A stretch of DNA of 32,691 bases from Cyclobacteriaceae bacterium (GTDB lineage Bacteria; Bacteroidota; Bacteroidia; Cytophagales; Cyclobacteriaceae): positions 1 through 32,691 of the forward strand of contig JAGQYK010000001.1 in NCBI GenBank assembly GCA_020436125.1. Reading direction: 5' to 3'. Shown here piece after piece: positions 22,832 to 32,030 of this stretch (within the stretch, counting starts at the first letter, position 1; each line of letters opens with the position of its first letter). The notes under the pieces are model-generated. The model searched no databases. It was not told where the DNA came from and was given only the letters and a program-made list of their open reading frames with translations. The translations under genes and the position numbers were made by a program.

Positions 22832-25414
22832 ATGGTGAAGGCAATCAAACTCATATTTTTAACACTTATTTGTGCTCAGTCTTTTGGGCAGATTGGGCCG
22901 GAGCGTTCTGCTCAGGTTCGAATGGGTAAAGGCAAATGGGTAAAAGCAGAGCAGTCCATAAAAAAGGCACTAAGGAAGGATTCCGTTAATGCTGAAGCTA
23001 AACTGGTCTATGCTCAGTGGTTCTTTATGCCCAATAACCCTAAGTATAGTATCGATTCTGCTTATAAGTATACACTCGCATCATTAGATGATTACAAAAG
23101 AGTTGATTTGCGTCAGAAGGAAAGAATGCTTCGCTTTCCTCTTGATAGTATTATTCTTGATCAATTGCGAGAGCAAATTGACAGCGCAGCATTTGAGCGG
23201 GCAAAAGAATACAATAGCGAAGGTGCATATATCGCATTCTTACGGAGGTTCACTTTTGCCAAGCAACGTGAAAATGCCATTGAGCTGCGCGATGAAGTTT
23301 CTTTTCTAGACGCCCTCAAAGAGAACAATTATCAAAGTTTTGCGATTTACCTCAACAAATACCCTAATTCCCATCGTGCGGAGGAGGCAAAAAAACGATA
23401 TGAAAAACTATTGTTTGAGGATAAAACAAAAGACGGAAAACTTAAGAGTTTTGTTTCTTTCTATAAGGAATATTCCGACAGTCCGTACAGAGATGATGTA
23501 CTTGAACAGATATTTGGGATAACAACTGCTTCCGGAGATGTGCAAGATTATATTGATTTTATGCTCAGGTATAAAGCATCTAATCCATGGGTCAAACGAG
23601 CCAGAGATATTGCCTTGCATATAGCACTACAAAGGAGTTTAATGTTACCATCAGCAGTTTTGACTGACTCCGTAAAGCAGGTGCTGGATGACAAGGAGTA
23701 TTGGGTTCCTATTCTGAAAAATGGAAAATTTGGTTTTATCGATAGTGAAGGAAAAGAGAAACTGGATCCTCAATTTGATGATATCAGCGAGAAGTATTTA
23801 TGCGGAAATGTCACTGATGATTTCTTAGTTACCTCCCGAGGAGTGGTAAGCCGGTCAAATAGCCTTTTGCTTGCAGGGGAAGTAAAGGAAGTAGAGGACT
23901 TGGGTTACGGAATATTAATAGTAGATCTCAAGGATTGCACCCGACTGATTCATAAGTCAGGGTTTAAAATTGCTGAAAATTGCATAGAGGATGCTAGAAT
24001 TATTGCTGAACATTTTGTGGCCATTAAGGTGAATAAAAAGTGGACACTTCATTCTTTCTCAGGTAGGCAGCTGATCAAAGAGAAATATGATGATATCCGT
24101 TCAGAAGAGGATGTAATTGTGTTTAATAGGAATGGCAAACGCATGCTCAATACTATAGATCAAATTGTATCTGCAGCAGATAGCAATCCATTGCCTGATA
24201 AAATGATTTTTGATGAGGTAAGAAAATTGAGTTCTGATAAAGTATTGGTAAAGAATGGTTCTTTGGAGGGTATTATAAATTCTGATCTAAAGTTTATTGT
24301 TCCACTGGACAGACAGGTGCTTACGCTAACATCATTCGGTTTTACTAAAAAGGTTTTGGATAAGGTGACCACCGTGGGACTATCAGAGAGAATTGACAAG
24401 GAGGAGTTCAGTGAAATTAAGCCCTATTTGAATTGGCTGGGCTTGTACCAAGCTAAAAAGGCAAAGCTTTATCATCAACCTTCATCCAGGATAATTGAAG
24501 GGAATCTTGACAGTTTATGGTTTACCAATAGATTAGCCATGGCCGTTGCTGGTGATTCAATGAAAGTTATTTTTGGTTCAGGTAGAAAAATGGTATTTCC
24601 AAAAGACATAAAAGTTTCATTTGTAAAAAGCCCTGACTCTGTAAGGTTCTTCTATCTAGAGGAAAGGAATAAGAAACAATTGTATGAGGTAGACTCTGGA
24701 ATCAAAAGATTTGCTTTAGAGTTTGATCACATTGAAAACCTGGGAGATGGTTTGTTTTTGATTGAAAATAAAAACAAAAAAGGAGTTGTAGGCTTAGATG
24801 GGAAATCAATTCTGCCTCTGGAATATGATGCGATCATTAAATCTTCTGATAATGTTATTTCATTATTGAAAGATAAAAAATTTGGTCTTTATGATATAAA
24901 GAGAAAGAAGCTGTTTAAGGCTGAATATGACAGGAATATTACATTCTTTAATGAGACCACTCTCATTGTTTTTCGTGATGGTGCTTATGGATTTATGGAT
25001 ATGGCATCTAAGCCTATATCTTCTTTTGAGTTTGACGAAGTGAGGCCGTGGGGTGATTCATCAGCAATGGTGCGAAAGAATTTTCGTTGGATGGTTTACG
25101 ATGTGTATGATGGTAAGGTATCCAATGCCCAGATTAAAGATTATCGCCTCATTAAAGACACTCGCGAGGAGAAAATTGCTATTATACATAAAGAGAACGA
25201 ATATGGCGTATTAAGCAGTGTTAGAGGGTTAATTATCCCGCCTACTTTTAGCGATGTGCTGAATCTGGGTACTGCAGAAAAACCACTTTATTTCACTGAG
25301 AAAAATGTAGAAGAGGCTGAAATTTTTGTAGTGATCTATTATGACGAAAATGGACTGATGTTGAGGAGGCAGATTTACGAATCGGATGAATATGACAAAA
25401 TTTATTGTAGGTAG
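22832..25414 (+). CDS. Secreted WG-repeat protein with N-terminal helical repeats
   Basis: About 860 residues from the ATG at 22832 (an in-frame TTG lies at 22814). A signal peptide MVKAIKLIFLTLICAQSFGQ directs export. Residues ~25-285 are helical and TPR-like (KWVKAEQSIKKALRKDSVNA, YAQWFF; later FAIYLNKYPNSHRAEEAKKR). From about 290 to the end come WG (KWG-like) beta-hairpin repeats: GKFGFIDSEGKEKLDPQFDD, KKGVVGLDGKSILPLEYDAI, KKFGLYDIKRKKLFKAEYD, GAYGFMDMASKPISSFEFDE and EYGVLSSVRGLIIPPTFSDV, with degenerate copies between. Function unknown; WG repeats are thought to be binding modules. The phosphatase gene follows 79 bases later on the same strand. Confidence 0.85.
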   Translation: MVKAIKLIFLTLICAQSFGQIGPERSAQVRMGKGKWVKAEQSIKKALRKDSVNAEAKLVYAQWFFMPNNPKYSIDSAYKYTLASLDDYKRVDLRQKERMLRFPLDSIILDQLREQIDSAAFERAKEYNSEGAYIAFLRRFTFAKQRENAIELRDEVSFLDALKENNYQSFAIYLNKYPNSHRAEEAKKRYEKLLFEDKTKDGKLKSFVSFYKEYSDSPYRDDVLEQIFGITTASGDVQDYIDFMLRYKASNPWVKRARDIALHIALQRSLMLPSAVLTDSVKQVLDDKEYWVPILKNGKFGFIDSEGKEKLDPQFDDISEKYLCGNVTDDFLVTSRGVVSRSNSLLLAGEVKEVEDLGYGILIVDLKDCTRLIHKSGFKIAENCIEDARIIAEHFVAIKVNKKWTLHSFSGRQLIKEKYDDIRSEEDVIVFNRNGKRMLNTIDQIVSAADSNPLPDKMIFDEVRKLSSDKVLVKNGSLEGIINSDLKFIVPLDRQVLTLTSFGFTKKVLDKVTTVGLSERIDKEEFSEIKPYLNWLGLYQAKKAKLYHQPSSRIIEGNLDSLWFTNRLAMAVAGDSMKVIFGSGRKMVFPKDIKVSFVKSPDSVRFFYLEERNKKQLYEVDSGIKRFALEFDHIENLGDGLFLIENKNKKGVVGLDGKSILPLEYDAIIKSSDNVISLLKDKKFGLYDIKRKKLFKAEYDRNITFFNETTLIVFRDGAYGFMDMASKPISSFEFDEVRPWGDSSAMVRKNFRWMVYDVYDGKVSNAQIKDYRLIKDTREEKIAIIHKENEYGVLSSVRGLIIPPTFSDVLNLGTAEKPLYFTEKNVEEAEIFVVIYYDENGLMLRRQIYESDEYDKIYCR

Positions 25415-25493
25415 AATTAACACAACCTTATTGATAACTTGAATTTTTGATTTGCATAACTTTATACCTTCGAATTTTATAAATAACACTTCA

Positions 25494-27143
25494 ATGAGAA
25501 TTGCTTTTTTATTACTCGTTTTTGGCAGTCTTTGTGCCAATGGCCAAAGTGCCAATTCATTTCCAGACAGACCAAAAGTGGTTGTGGGCATAGTAGTAGA
25601 TCAAATGAGGCAGGAATATTTGTACCGTTTTTCTCCTAAATTCAATGAAGGTGGTTTCAAGAGATTAATGAGTGGAGGCTTCATGTTGAGCAACGCTCAT
25701 TACAATTATATTCCTACGTACACAGGACCTGGGCATGCTTCGGTATACACTGGAGCGACTCCTTCTACCCATGGGGTGATAGGAAATGATTGGTATGATA
25801 AGGGCACTAACAAAATGGTTAATTGCGTGGAGGATGAAAAGCAAAAGGTTGTTGGAACTGATAATGGAAATGGCGATGTTTCACCATGGAGGTTGCTATC
25901 TACTACAGTTACAGATGAATTAGAGTTGGCAACACAAAGAAGATCAAAAGTAATAGGCGTTTCTATAAAAGACAGAGGTGCAGTATTGCCAGCTGGACAC
26001 ACGCCTGAAGGAGCTTATTGGTACGACTCAAAGACTGGAAAATTTATCTCCAGTACATTTTATAAAGCCGGTTTGCCATCATGGTTGGAGAAATTTAATG
26101 CGCAAAACCTTGCCAATAAATACCTCAATGAAACGTGGAATACGGTTTATCCAATACAGGAATACAAAGAAAGTGGCCCCGATGATACCTCGTATGAGGA
26201 AATTATGAAAGGAAAGGAACGTCCTACTTTTCCTTATAATTTAAAAGAACTGAGGAAACAGAATGGTGAGTACGCTTTGCTGCCTGAAACACCTTTTGGC
26301 AACGAGATACTTACTCAACTGGCGATTGCAGCTATTGATGGAGAAGGAATGGGTAAAGATGAGTGGACGGATTTTTTATCAGTATCGTATTCATCTACGG
26401 ATATGATTGGGCATGCTATGGGACCTAACTCAGTAGAAGTGGAAGATACCTACATCAGATTGGATAGAAATATAGAGGTGTTGCTGAAGAAATTGGATGA
26501 CCTGCTAGGTAAAGATCAATACCTCGTATTCTTAACCGCAGACCATGCGGTAGCCGAAGTGCCACAGTATTTGAAGGATTTAAAAGTAATTTCGGAGGCT
26601 TCACAACCCACCAAATATGAGGCTGGGCTTAAAGAATTTTTAGGTTCATACTATCCAGGTAAAAACCTGATCAAAAACATTAGCAACAATCAGGTTTTCT
26701 TTGATCATGAGGCTTTTGATGCTGATCCTAAGTCATCTGGAGTTGAATATTTGATTGTGTCGGAACTTACCCGCAGCTATTTGCAGAAGCAACCTGGAAT
26801 AGCTTCTGTATATACACGTCAGGCAATTCAAGCTGCTGATTTTAATGAAGGTGGGGTGAAAGGGTTGGTAAGAAGAGGTTTTAATGACAATCGATCAGGA
26901 GATGTTGTGGTAGTTACTGAACCTGGATGGTTGATAGGATCGGGAACTACCGGAACTAGTCACGGTACTGGTTATAACTACGATACACATGTCCCAATTA
27001 TCTTTTATGGATTTGGAGTGAAGCAGGGAGCTTCTGCTAATTACCATCCCATCACTGATATTGCACCTACTGTATCCACCATTTTAAAGATTAAGTTTCC
27101 AAGTGGTGCTACTGGCCAGCCGATTACTGAACTTTTGAAGTAG
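25494..27143 (+). CDS. Alkaline phosphatase, PafA type
   Basis: 549 residues from the ATG at 25494 (the frame runs back to a TTG at 25452, but the signal peptide MRIAFLLLVFGSLCANGQ starts here). Zinc-dependent alkaline-phosphatase superfamily. Landmarks line up with Elizabethkingia PafA at a two- to three-residue offset: zinc ligand Asp36 (VVDQMR), nucleophile Thr77 in TYTGPGHAS, Asn98 in VIGNDW, the monoesterase-specific Lys159 and Arg161 in SIKDRG, and later metal ligands in STDMIGHAMG, TADHAVAEVP and GTSHGTGYNYDTHVP. So it should release phosphate from monoesters in the periplasm. PafA in other Bacteroidota is not repressed by phosphate; that is family knowledge, not seen here. Confidence 0.93.
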   Translation: MRIAFLLLVFGSLCANGQSANSFPDRPKVVVGIVVDQMRQEYLYRFSPKFNEGGFKRLMSGGFMLSNAHYNYIPTYTGPGHASVYTGATPSTHGVIGNDWYDKGTNKMVNCVEDEKQKVVGTDNGNGDVSPWRLLSTTVTDELELATQRRSKVIGVSIKDRGAVLPAGHTPEGAYWYDSKTGKFISSTFYKAGLPSWLEKFNAQNLANKYLNETWNTVYPIQEYKESGPDDTSYEEIMKGKERPTFPYNLKELRKQNGEYALLPETPFGNEILTQLAIAAIDGEGMGKDEWTDFLSVSYSSTDMIGHAMGPNSVEVEDTYIRLDRNIEVLLKKLDDLLGKDQYLVFLTADHAVAEVPQYLKDLKVISEASQPTKYEAGLKEFLGSYYPGKNLIKNISNNQVFFDHEAFDADPKSSGVEYLIVSELTRSYLQKQPGIASVYTRQAIQAADFNEGGVKGLVRRGFNDNRSGDVVVVTEPGWLIGSGTTGTSHGTGYNYDTHVPIIFYGFGVKQGASANYHPITDIAPTVSTILKIKFPSGATGQPITELLK

Positions 27144-27165
27144 CCAATACAAGTCACATTAATAA

Positions 27166-27202
27166 ATAAAAAAGGCTAACGATGATCGTTAGCCTTTTTT
27201 AT
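27166..27202. terminator. Bidirectional terminator between the phosphatase and the transporter
   Basis: Perfect 17-base stem ATAAAAAAGGCTAACGA / TCGTTAGCCTTTTTTAT with a 3-base loop, between convergent genes; U-run in both directions. Confidence 0.93.
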
Positions 27203-27220
27203 TAAAGAACTATCTAAGAT

Positions 27221-28606
27221 TTAAGCTCCAGCAAATATTCCGAATACTCCCATCATGTTGAGCAATACCAGCAAAATTACAGTAGGGCACACAAACCTGA
27301 TGAAGAAAACAAACGCTCTTGAAGCAAAATTACCAGCCTTGAAAGCAGGGGATCCTTGATCAAGTTCACCAACAATGTTTTCAATGGGAAGTTTCCATGC
27401 CACATAAAGGCAGGTGGTTAATGCAACCACAACGATGAAGAACGTTCCGAAGATATAATCTACGATTTCTTGAAACCCAATAATAGCATCTGTCCATGGA
27501 AGGGTAATGCTCATGTTGGTAAACAAATCGCTGGCACCATGAGACAGGGCAGATGGTACACCGAAAAGGAATGCTGCAATTCCCACTACCCAAGCAGATT
27601 TCTTTCTGCTCCATTTCTTCTCATCAATGAAATAAGATGCAGGTACTTCAAGCATTGATATTGATGAGGTAAGTGCTGCCACCATCAAAAGCAAGAAGAA
27701 AAGTGCGCCAATAATATTGCCACCAGGCATGGTGCTGAAAATGTCTGGTAATACCTGGAAAACAAGTGTTGGGCCAGCTTCAGGAGATTTACCAAATGCA
27801 AATACGGCAGGGAAAATCATAAAGCCTGATAGCAATGCAATACCTGTGTCCATCAAGCCAACATATACTCCACTTTCAACAAGGTTAGAATCTTTGGGTA
27901 AGTAAGATCCATAAGTAATCATGATACCCCAACCAATACTCATTGAGAAGAAAGCCTGACCTAATGCAGCCAAAATACTATTGGCAGTTAATTTCGAAAA
28001 ATCTGGTTTCAGGTAAAACTCTACTCCAGCCATTGCGCCATCCAGCATTAAGCTTCGGATAGCAACTACAAAAATCAGGATGAATAGAATAGGCATTAGG
28101 ATTTTTGCGGCTTTTTCGATTCCACCAGATACGCCACCTAAAACGATGAGTACGGTGACAAGCATAAACATTCCCAATAAAATTATGGAAGCTGTTCCAT
28201 TGGCAGCAAAAGCTTCAAATCCGGCAGTTGCACCAATTAGGGATTTGTAGATGTAGCCGATAGTCCAGCCTGCAATTACACCATAATAGGAAAGCACGAA
28301 GAAACTGACACATAAAGCAAGGATAGCACCTGCACCCATCCAAACTGAACTAGCGCCTGTATCTTTAAACGCGCCAATAGTGCTTTTCTTTGTAAAGCGT
28401 CCAAGACCCATTTCTGTAAATAGGAGAGGTACCCCAATCAAGAGGACACATAGTATGTAGACCATTACGAAGGCGCCACCTCCGTTTTGCCCTGTGATGT
28501 ATGGGAAACGCCAGATGTTACCCAATCCCACGGCCGAACCGGCTGCAGCCATAATGAAGCCAAACTTAGAGCCCCACTGACCCCTGTTATCTGAAGAAAC
28601 GTTCAT
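27221..28606 (-). CDS. Sodium-dependent transporter, NSS/SNF family (copy 1)
   Basis: 461-residue LeuT-fold sodium:neurotransmitter symporter homologue, expected to import amino acids or related amines with sodium. TM1 carries the family signature SAVGLGNIWRFPYITGQNGG with the unwound-helix glycine-glycine region, followed by GVPLLFTEMGLGRF and the intracellular loop. TM5-TM8 include FFSMSIGWGIMITYGSYL (TM6 half) and LFFLLLMVAALTSSISMLEV (TM8). About 11-12 membrane segments fill the protein. It is the second of two tandem paralogues on the strand; the N-terminal 100 residues are nearly the same in both. Exact substrate is not evident. Confidence 0.94.
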   Translation of the reverse strand: MNVSSDNRGQWGSKFGFIMAAAGSAVGLGNIWRFPYITGQNGGGAFVMVYILCVLLIGVPLLFTEMGLGRFTKKSTIGAFKDTGASSVWMGAGAILALCVSFFVLSYYGVIAGWTIGYIYKSLIGATAGFEAFAANGTASIILLGMFMLVTVLIVLGGVSGGIEKAAKILMPILFILIFVVAIRSLMLDGAMAGVEFYLKPDFSKLTANSILAALGQAFFSMSIGWGIMITYGSYLPKDSNLVESGVYVGLMDTGIALLSGFMIFPAVFAFGKSPEAGPTLVFQVLPDIFSTMPGGNIIGALFFLLLMVAALTSSISMLEVPASYFIDEKKWSRKKSAWVVGIAAFLFGVPSALSHGASDLFTNMSITLPWTDAIIGFQEIVDYIFGTFFIVVVALTTCLYVAWKLPIENIVGELDQGSPAFKAGNFASRAFVFFIRFVCPTVILLVLLNMMGVFGIFAGA

Positions 28607-28690
28607 GTTTGCTATTTTAAGTTTAGGTTAGTTTTATGTGAAGCAGCCAATTTTCAAAAAAAAATCAACTAATCAAACACCTCTAGGGAC

Positions 28691-28734
28691 AGGATAGCCC
28701 ATTATCATCCCTGCGGACGATAATGGGCTATCCT
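28691..28734. repeat. Long inverted repeat between the two NSS transporter genes
   Basis: Perfect 16-base arms AGGATAGCCCATTATC (28691-28706) and GATAATGGGCTATCCT (28719-28734) with a 12-base loop. No T-run on either side, so a normal intrinsic terminator is unlikely. It is in the 167-base gap between the transporter genes; it could be a REP-type element, an mRNA processing/stabilising hairpin or a terminator of other type. Confidence 0.75.
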
Positions 28735-28773
28735 ATGACGGTTAACTACCTAAACTGGGGCTAATAACGTTAC

Positions 28774-30135
28774 TTAGAAAACGTTGAATTGGTTTAGAAT
28801 AACAATTATGATGACCAAAGGACAAATAAACCTGATGAAGAAGGACCAAACCTGAGCTGGGGTAACTCCAGCAAACTTAGCCGTGCTGAATGATGGCGTC
28901 CCTTCACTCAATTCAGCAATAATTTTTGCTGGCCCAATAATCCATCCCACATAGAGACAGACGAAGAGAGAAACAATGACAATAAAAAAGGACCCCCAGA
29001 TAAAGTCCATAATGTCCATAAAGCTGGTGATAGTCATTCCTGAAAATTGAATACTCATGTTGGTAAGGGTATCATTTGCCCCTTTTGAAAGCGCAGAAGG
29101 AATACCGAATACAATGGCTGCAATGGCCACCGCCCATGCTGCTTTTTTCCTACTCCATTTCTTCTCATCAATCAGCCATGATCCAGGTACTTCAATCATT
29201 GAAATGGTAGAGGTAAGGGCAGCAATGCATAGCAATAGGAAGAAAAAGGCTCCTACAATATTACCACCGGGCATTTCACTAAAAATATGCGGGAGTATTT
29301 GAAATACTAAAGTTGGACCTTGATTGGGCTCCATCCCGAAAGCAAAAACGGCAGGAAAAATCATCAGTCCGCCCATTAATGCTACGGTAGTATCCAATAC
29401 GCCAATCCAAAGTGCACTTTTTACAATACTTTCATTTTTAGAGAGATAGGATCCGTAAGTGATCATAATACCCCATCCTATGGACATGGAAAAGAAACAC
29501 TGACTGAGTGCTTTCAAAAAAGTAGCGGCATTGATTTTTGAAAAATCAGGAACAAGGAAATATCGCAATCCAGCGGAAGCGCCTTCAAGGGTAAGTCCTC
29601 TGATAATAACTACCAAAACAAGCACGAAAAGAACAGGCATAAGAATCTTCGATGCCTTTTCAATCCCTTTAGCAATGTCCTTGGTAACAATCAAAAGATT
29701 GAGACCAATGAAACCTATAAAAAGAGGGATCACTATTGATGGATTGGCTGTAAACTCTGCAAAGGAAAGTTCTACGCCCATTAAGGATGTGTAAATATAA
29801 CCGATCGTCCATCCGGCTATTACTCCGTAATAACTGGTTACGAAAAAGCTTACGCATAAAGAAAGTATGGCTCCTATGATCCAAAATTTATTACTACCCG
29901 TATCTCGGAATGCTCCTATAGGATTTTTACCTGTAAGTCGCCCCAGTGCTATTTCATTGAATAGCAACGGAATTCCGATGGCCAAGACACAGCATAAATA
30001 GATGAATACAAAGGCTCCTCCTCCATTCTCACCAGTGAGATAAGGAAAACGCCAGATATTGCCAAGGCCAACAGCTGATCCAGCTGCTGCCATGATGAAC
30101 CCAAATTTGGATCCGAATTGACCTCTGTTGGCCAT
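28774..30135 (-). CDS. Sodium-dependent transporter, NSS/SNF family (copy 2)
   Basis: 453-residue LeuT-fold symporter and paralogue of the gene at 27221. Shared landmarks are SAVGLGNIWRFPYLTGENGG in TM1, IPLLFNEIALGRLTGKNPIG, QCFFSMSIGWGIMITYGSYL and the TM8 region LLLCIAALTSTISMIEVPGS. It differs most in the TM4-TM5 connection and in the C-terminus. The pair arose by tandem duplication or is kept as a two-substrate set. It ends 167 bases before copy 1, with a 16-base-arm inverted repeat in that gap. The upstream gene on the strand is an RmlD-like reductase 68 bases away, but with no obvious functional tie. Confidence 0.94.
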   Translation of the reverse strand: MANRGQFGSKFGFIMAAAGSAVGLGNIWRFPYLTGENGGGAFVFIYLCCVLAIGIPLLFNEIALGRLTGKNPIGAFRDTGSNKFWIIGAILSLCVSFFVTSYYGVIAGWTIGYIYTSLMGVELSFAEFTANPSIVIPLFIGFIGLNLLIVTKDIAKGIEKASKILMPVLFVLVLVVIIRGLTLEGASAGLRYFLVPDFSKINAATFLKALSQCFFSMSIGWGIMITYGSYLSKNESIVKSALWIGVLDTTVALMGGLMIFPAVFAFGMEPNQGPTLVFQILPHIFSEMPGGNIVGAFFFLLLCIAALTSTISMIEVPGSWLIDEKKWSRKKAAWAVAIAAIVFGIPSALSKGANDTLTNMSIQFSGMTITSFMDIMDFIWGSFFIVIVSLFVCLYVGWIIGPAKIIAELSEGTPSFSTAKFAGVTPAQVWSFFIRFICPLVIIIVILNQFNVF

Positions 30136-30203
30136 AGTATGTAGGGGATTAGACGGGGCGAAGATTAGAATTTAATTTCTGATTTCTTTAGCGGGAGTAA
30201 GAA

Positions 30204-31115
30204 TTATTTTTTAGCGTCTAATTTTTGAATTTGGTCGGCAAGAATAGCAAGCCCTTCGGTAAAAGTATGTGGGGTATATCCTAACTCTTTTTTTGCCTTG
30301 GTAATATCAAAGCCAGTCTTCAAGGGCCGGATGGCTGGTTGCTTAAATTTTGTGGAGTCAGTGGCCTTTATCAAAGAGGGGTCAAGTCCAAAGAAGGCAG
30401 CCGTCTCAATTGCGATATCATAAGGGGTCATCATTTTTTCTCCAGAGATATGGAAAATGCCATTAGCGTTTTTGGTGGCAGCGAGGTAACAGCCCGTAGC
30501 TAAGTCCTCTGCCAGGGTAGGGGTACGCCATTGGTCATTTACCACGTTGATTACCTTACCTTGTTCCAAACTGTTCTTTACCCACAACACGATGTTGGAT
30601 CGACTGAGGTCGGAGGTAATACCAAATACCAGCACAGTACGAAGAATAGCCCAATCCACCTTACTTCCCTGAACAATCTGCTCGCCAGCCAGCTTACTTT
30701 CTCCGTAATAATTAACTGGATTGGGCTTTGCATCTTCTTTGAGGGGCCCCATTGTACCATCAAAAATAAAATCAGTAGAGACGTGGATAAGTTTAGTCTT
30801 TTCTTTTTCGCAGGCTTTTACCAGATATTCCACAGCGGTGACGTTGGATAACCAACACTTTTCACGTTCAGTTTCACAGTGGTCCACCTGGGTCATAGCT
30901 GCGGTATTGATAACTACATCAGGCTTTACATCTGAAAGCACGCGATTTACATCGTCTTGATTGGTAATATCAAGCGGTTGGAATGCCCCCCTTTTAAGTT
31001 GAATGGAAAGGGGACTTCTTGCTGTTGCGATCAGCTCTACATCCTCCTTACTATCTAGTAGTAGTGAAAGTTTTTGACCCAGTAGTCCGTTTCCTCCAGT
31101 GACTAAAATTTTCAT
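30204..31115 (-). CDS. RmlD-like sugar-nucleotide reductase (extended SDR)
   Basis: 303-residue NAD(P)-dependent extended short-chain dehydrogenase of the dTDP-4-dehydrorhamnose reductase (RmlD/RfbD) group. The Rossmann loop is VTGGNGLLGQ (residues 5-14); the catalytic serine/threonine region IHVSTDFIFDG and the active-site pair Tyr137/Lys141 (NYYGESKLAGEQ) are intact; AAMTQVDHCE is the loop typical of RmlD. The reaction, reducing a 4-keto sugar nucleotide, is inferred from family; the rest of the rhamnose genes (rmlA, B, C) are not here, so the substrate is open. Its ATG overlaps the stop of the cyclophilin gene by 4 bases, so it is translated with it. Confidence 0.88.
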   Translation of the reverse strand: MKILVTGGNGLLGQKLSLLLDSKEDVELIATARSPLSIQLKRGAFQPLDITNQDDVNRVLSDVKPDVVINTAAMTQVDHCETEREKCWLSNVTAVEYLVKACEKEKTKLIHVSTDFIFDGTMGPLKEDAKPNPVNYYGESKLAGEQIVQGSKVDWAILRTVLVFGITSDLSRSNIVLWVKNSLEQGKVINVVNDQWRTPTLAEDLATGCYLAATKNANGIFHISGEKMMTPYDIAIETAAFFGLDPSLIKATDSTKFKQPAIRPLKTGFDITKAKKELGYTPHTFTEGLAILADQIQKLDAKK

Positions 31116-31984
31116 TGTTCCTCTGGGTACTCGTATCCGAACTCTTTGGTGATCTTCTTCTTTGACATTTCTTCAATGGTAACCGTAAAGCGAACATTCT
31201 CCAAAGGGCGATCAGCTCCATCTCTTTCCACCTTTGCAATTTTGTCAATTACGTCCAACCCCTTTATTACTTGTCCAAACACAGTGTATCCATCATCCAG
31301 GTGCGGAGCTCCACCCGCTGTGGTGTAGGCATCAATCTTTTCTTGAGAGATTTCCTTCTTTATTTTCATGCCTGTTTCTCTTTCAATGCGTGGCACTAAA
31401 CTATTTATTCTGGCCTGATAGGCTTGCATGTCTCCTGTATAGTAGAGTTGGCTGAGCGAATCATAAAGAGGTTTGTTCTCTTCTTTTTGTAATAGTTGTT
31501 GCAGGCCAGTATTCAATTTTGCCTGGTCTATGGTGAGTTGATCCATAGACTCCTTAGGAATTACCGTTCCCTGAACAATATAAAACTGGCTTCCGCTGGA
31601 AGCTTTTGTAGGATTCATCTGGTCGCCAAGACGGGCAGCAGATAAGGCTCCTTTTTTATGGAAAAGCTTGGGGTTGAACTCTGCATCTACTGTGTAACCC
31701 GGCCCTCCATTTCCAAGTCGCTGACCCGGCTGAACGTTTTTGGAATCAGGATCACCACCTTGAATCATAAAACCATCAATCACTCTATGAAAAAGCAAGC
31801 TGTCGTAAAAATGATCCTGTGCCAGTTTTATAAAATTGGCTTTGTGTTTAGGGGTTTCATCATATAAGATGGCCACCATATCACCCATATCGGTCTTGAT
31901 GGTGACAACATAATCCTTCTTTTGGGCGCAGCTAGAGAACAGTAAAGAAACGCTGAAAATGAAAATGTAAACAGTACGACTCAT
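31112..31984 (-). CDS. Lipoprotein peptidyl-prolyl isomerase, cyclophilin type
   Basis: 290-residue cyclophilin with a lipoprotein signal peptide ending SLLFSSC (lipid Cys19), so it is membrane-anchored, most likely facing the periplasm. The catalytic core holds DSLLFHRVIDGFMIQGGDPD (61-80), NGGPGYTVDAEFN, ASSGSQFYI and YTVFGQVIKGLDVIDKI. Between SQFYI and YTVFG there is an extra helical segment of about 85 residues (about 141-226, with DQAKLNTGLQQLLQKEENKP), which makes it longer than ordinary ~170-residue cyclophilins. It is co-translated with the RmlD-like gene and lies 46 bases after holB on the same strand. Confidence 0.93.
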   Translation of the reverse strand: MSRTVYIFIFSVSLLFSSCAQKKDYVVTIKTDMGDMVAILYDETPKHKANFIKLAQDHFYDSLLFHRVIDGFMIQGGDPDSKNVQPGQRLGNGGPGYTVDAEFNPKLFHKKGALSAARLGDQMNPTKASSGSQFYIVQGTVIPKESMDQLTIDQAKLNTGLQQLLQKEENKPLYDSLSQLYYTGDMQAYQARINSLVPRIERETGMKIKKEISQEKIDAYTTAGGAPHLDDGYTVFGQVIKGLDVIDKIAKVERDGADRPLENVRFTVTIEEMSKKKITKEFGYEYPEEQ

Positions 31985-32030
31985 ATTGATATTAAAATTT
32001 TAAACATTTAAAATTAGTGAGTTTTATAAA

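Noticed and set aside
28691-28734. Inverted repeat as an intrinsic terminator
   Set aside because: No T-run follows on either strand; listed as repeat instead.
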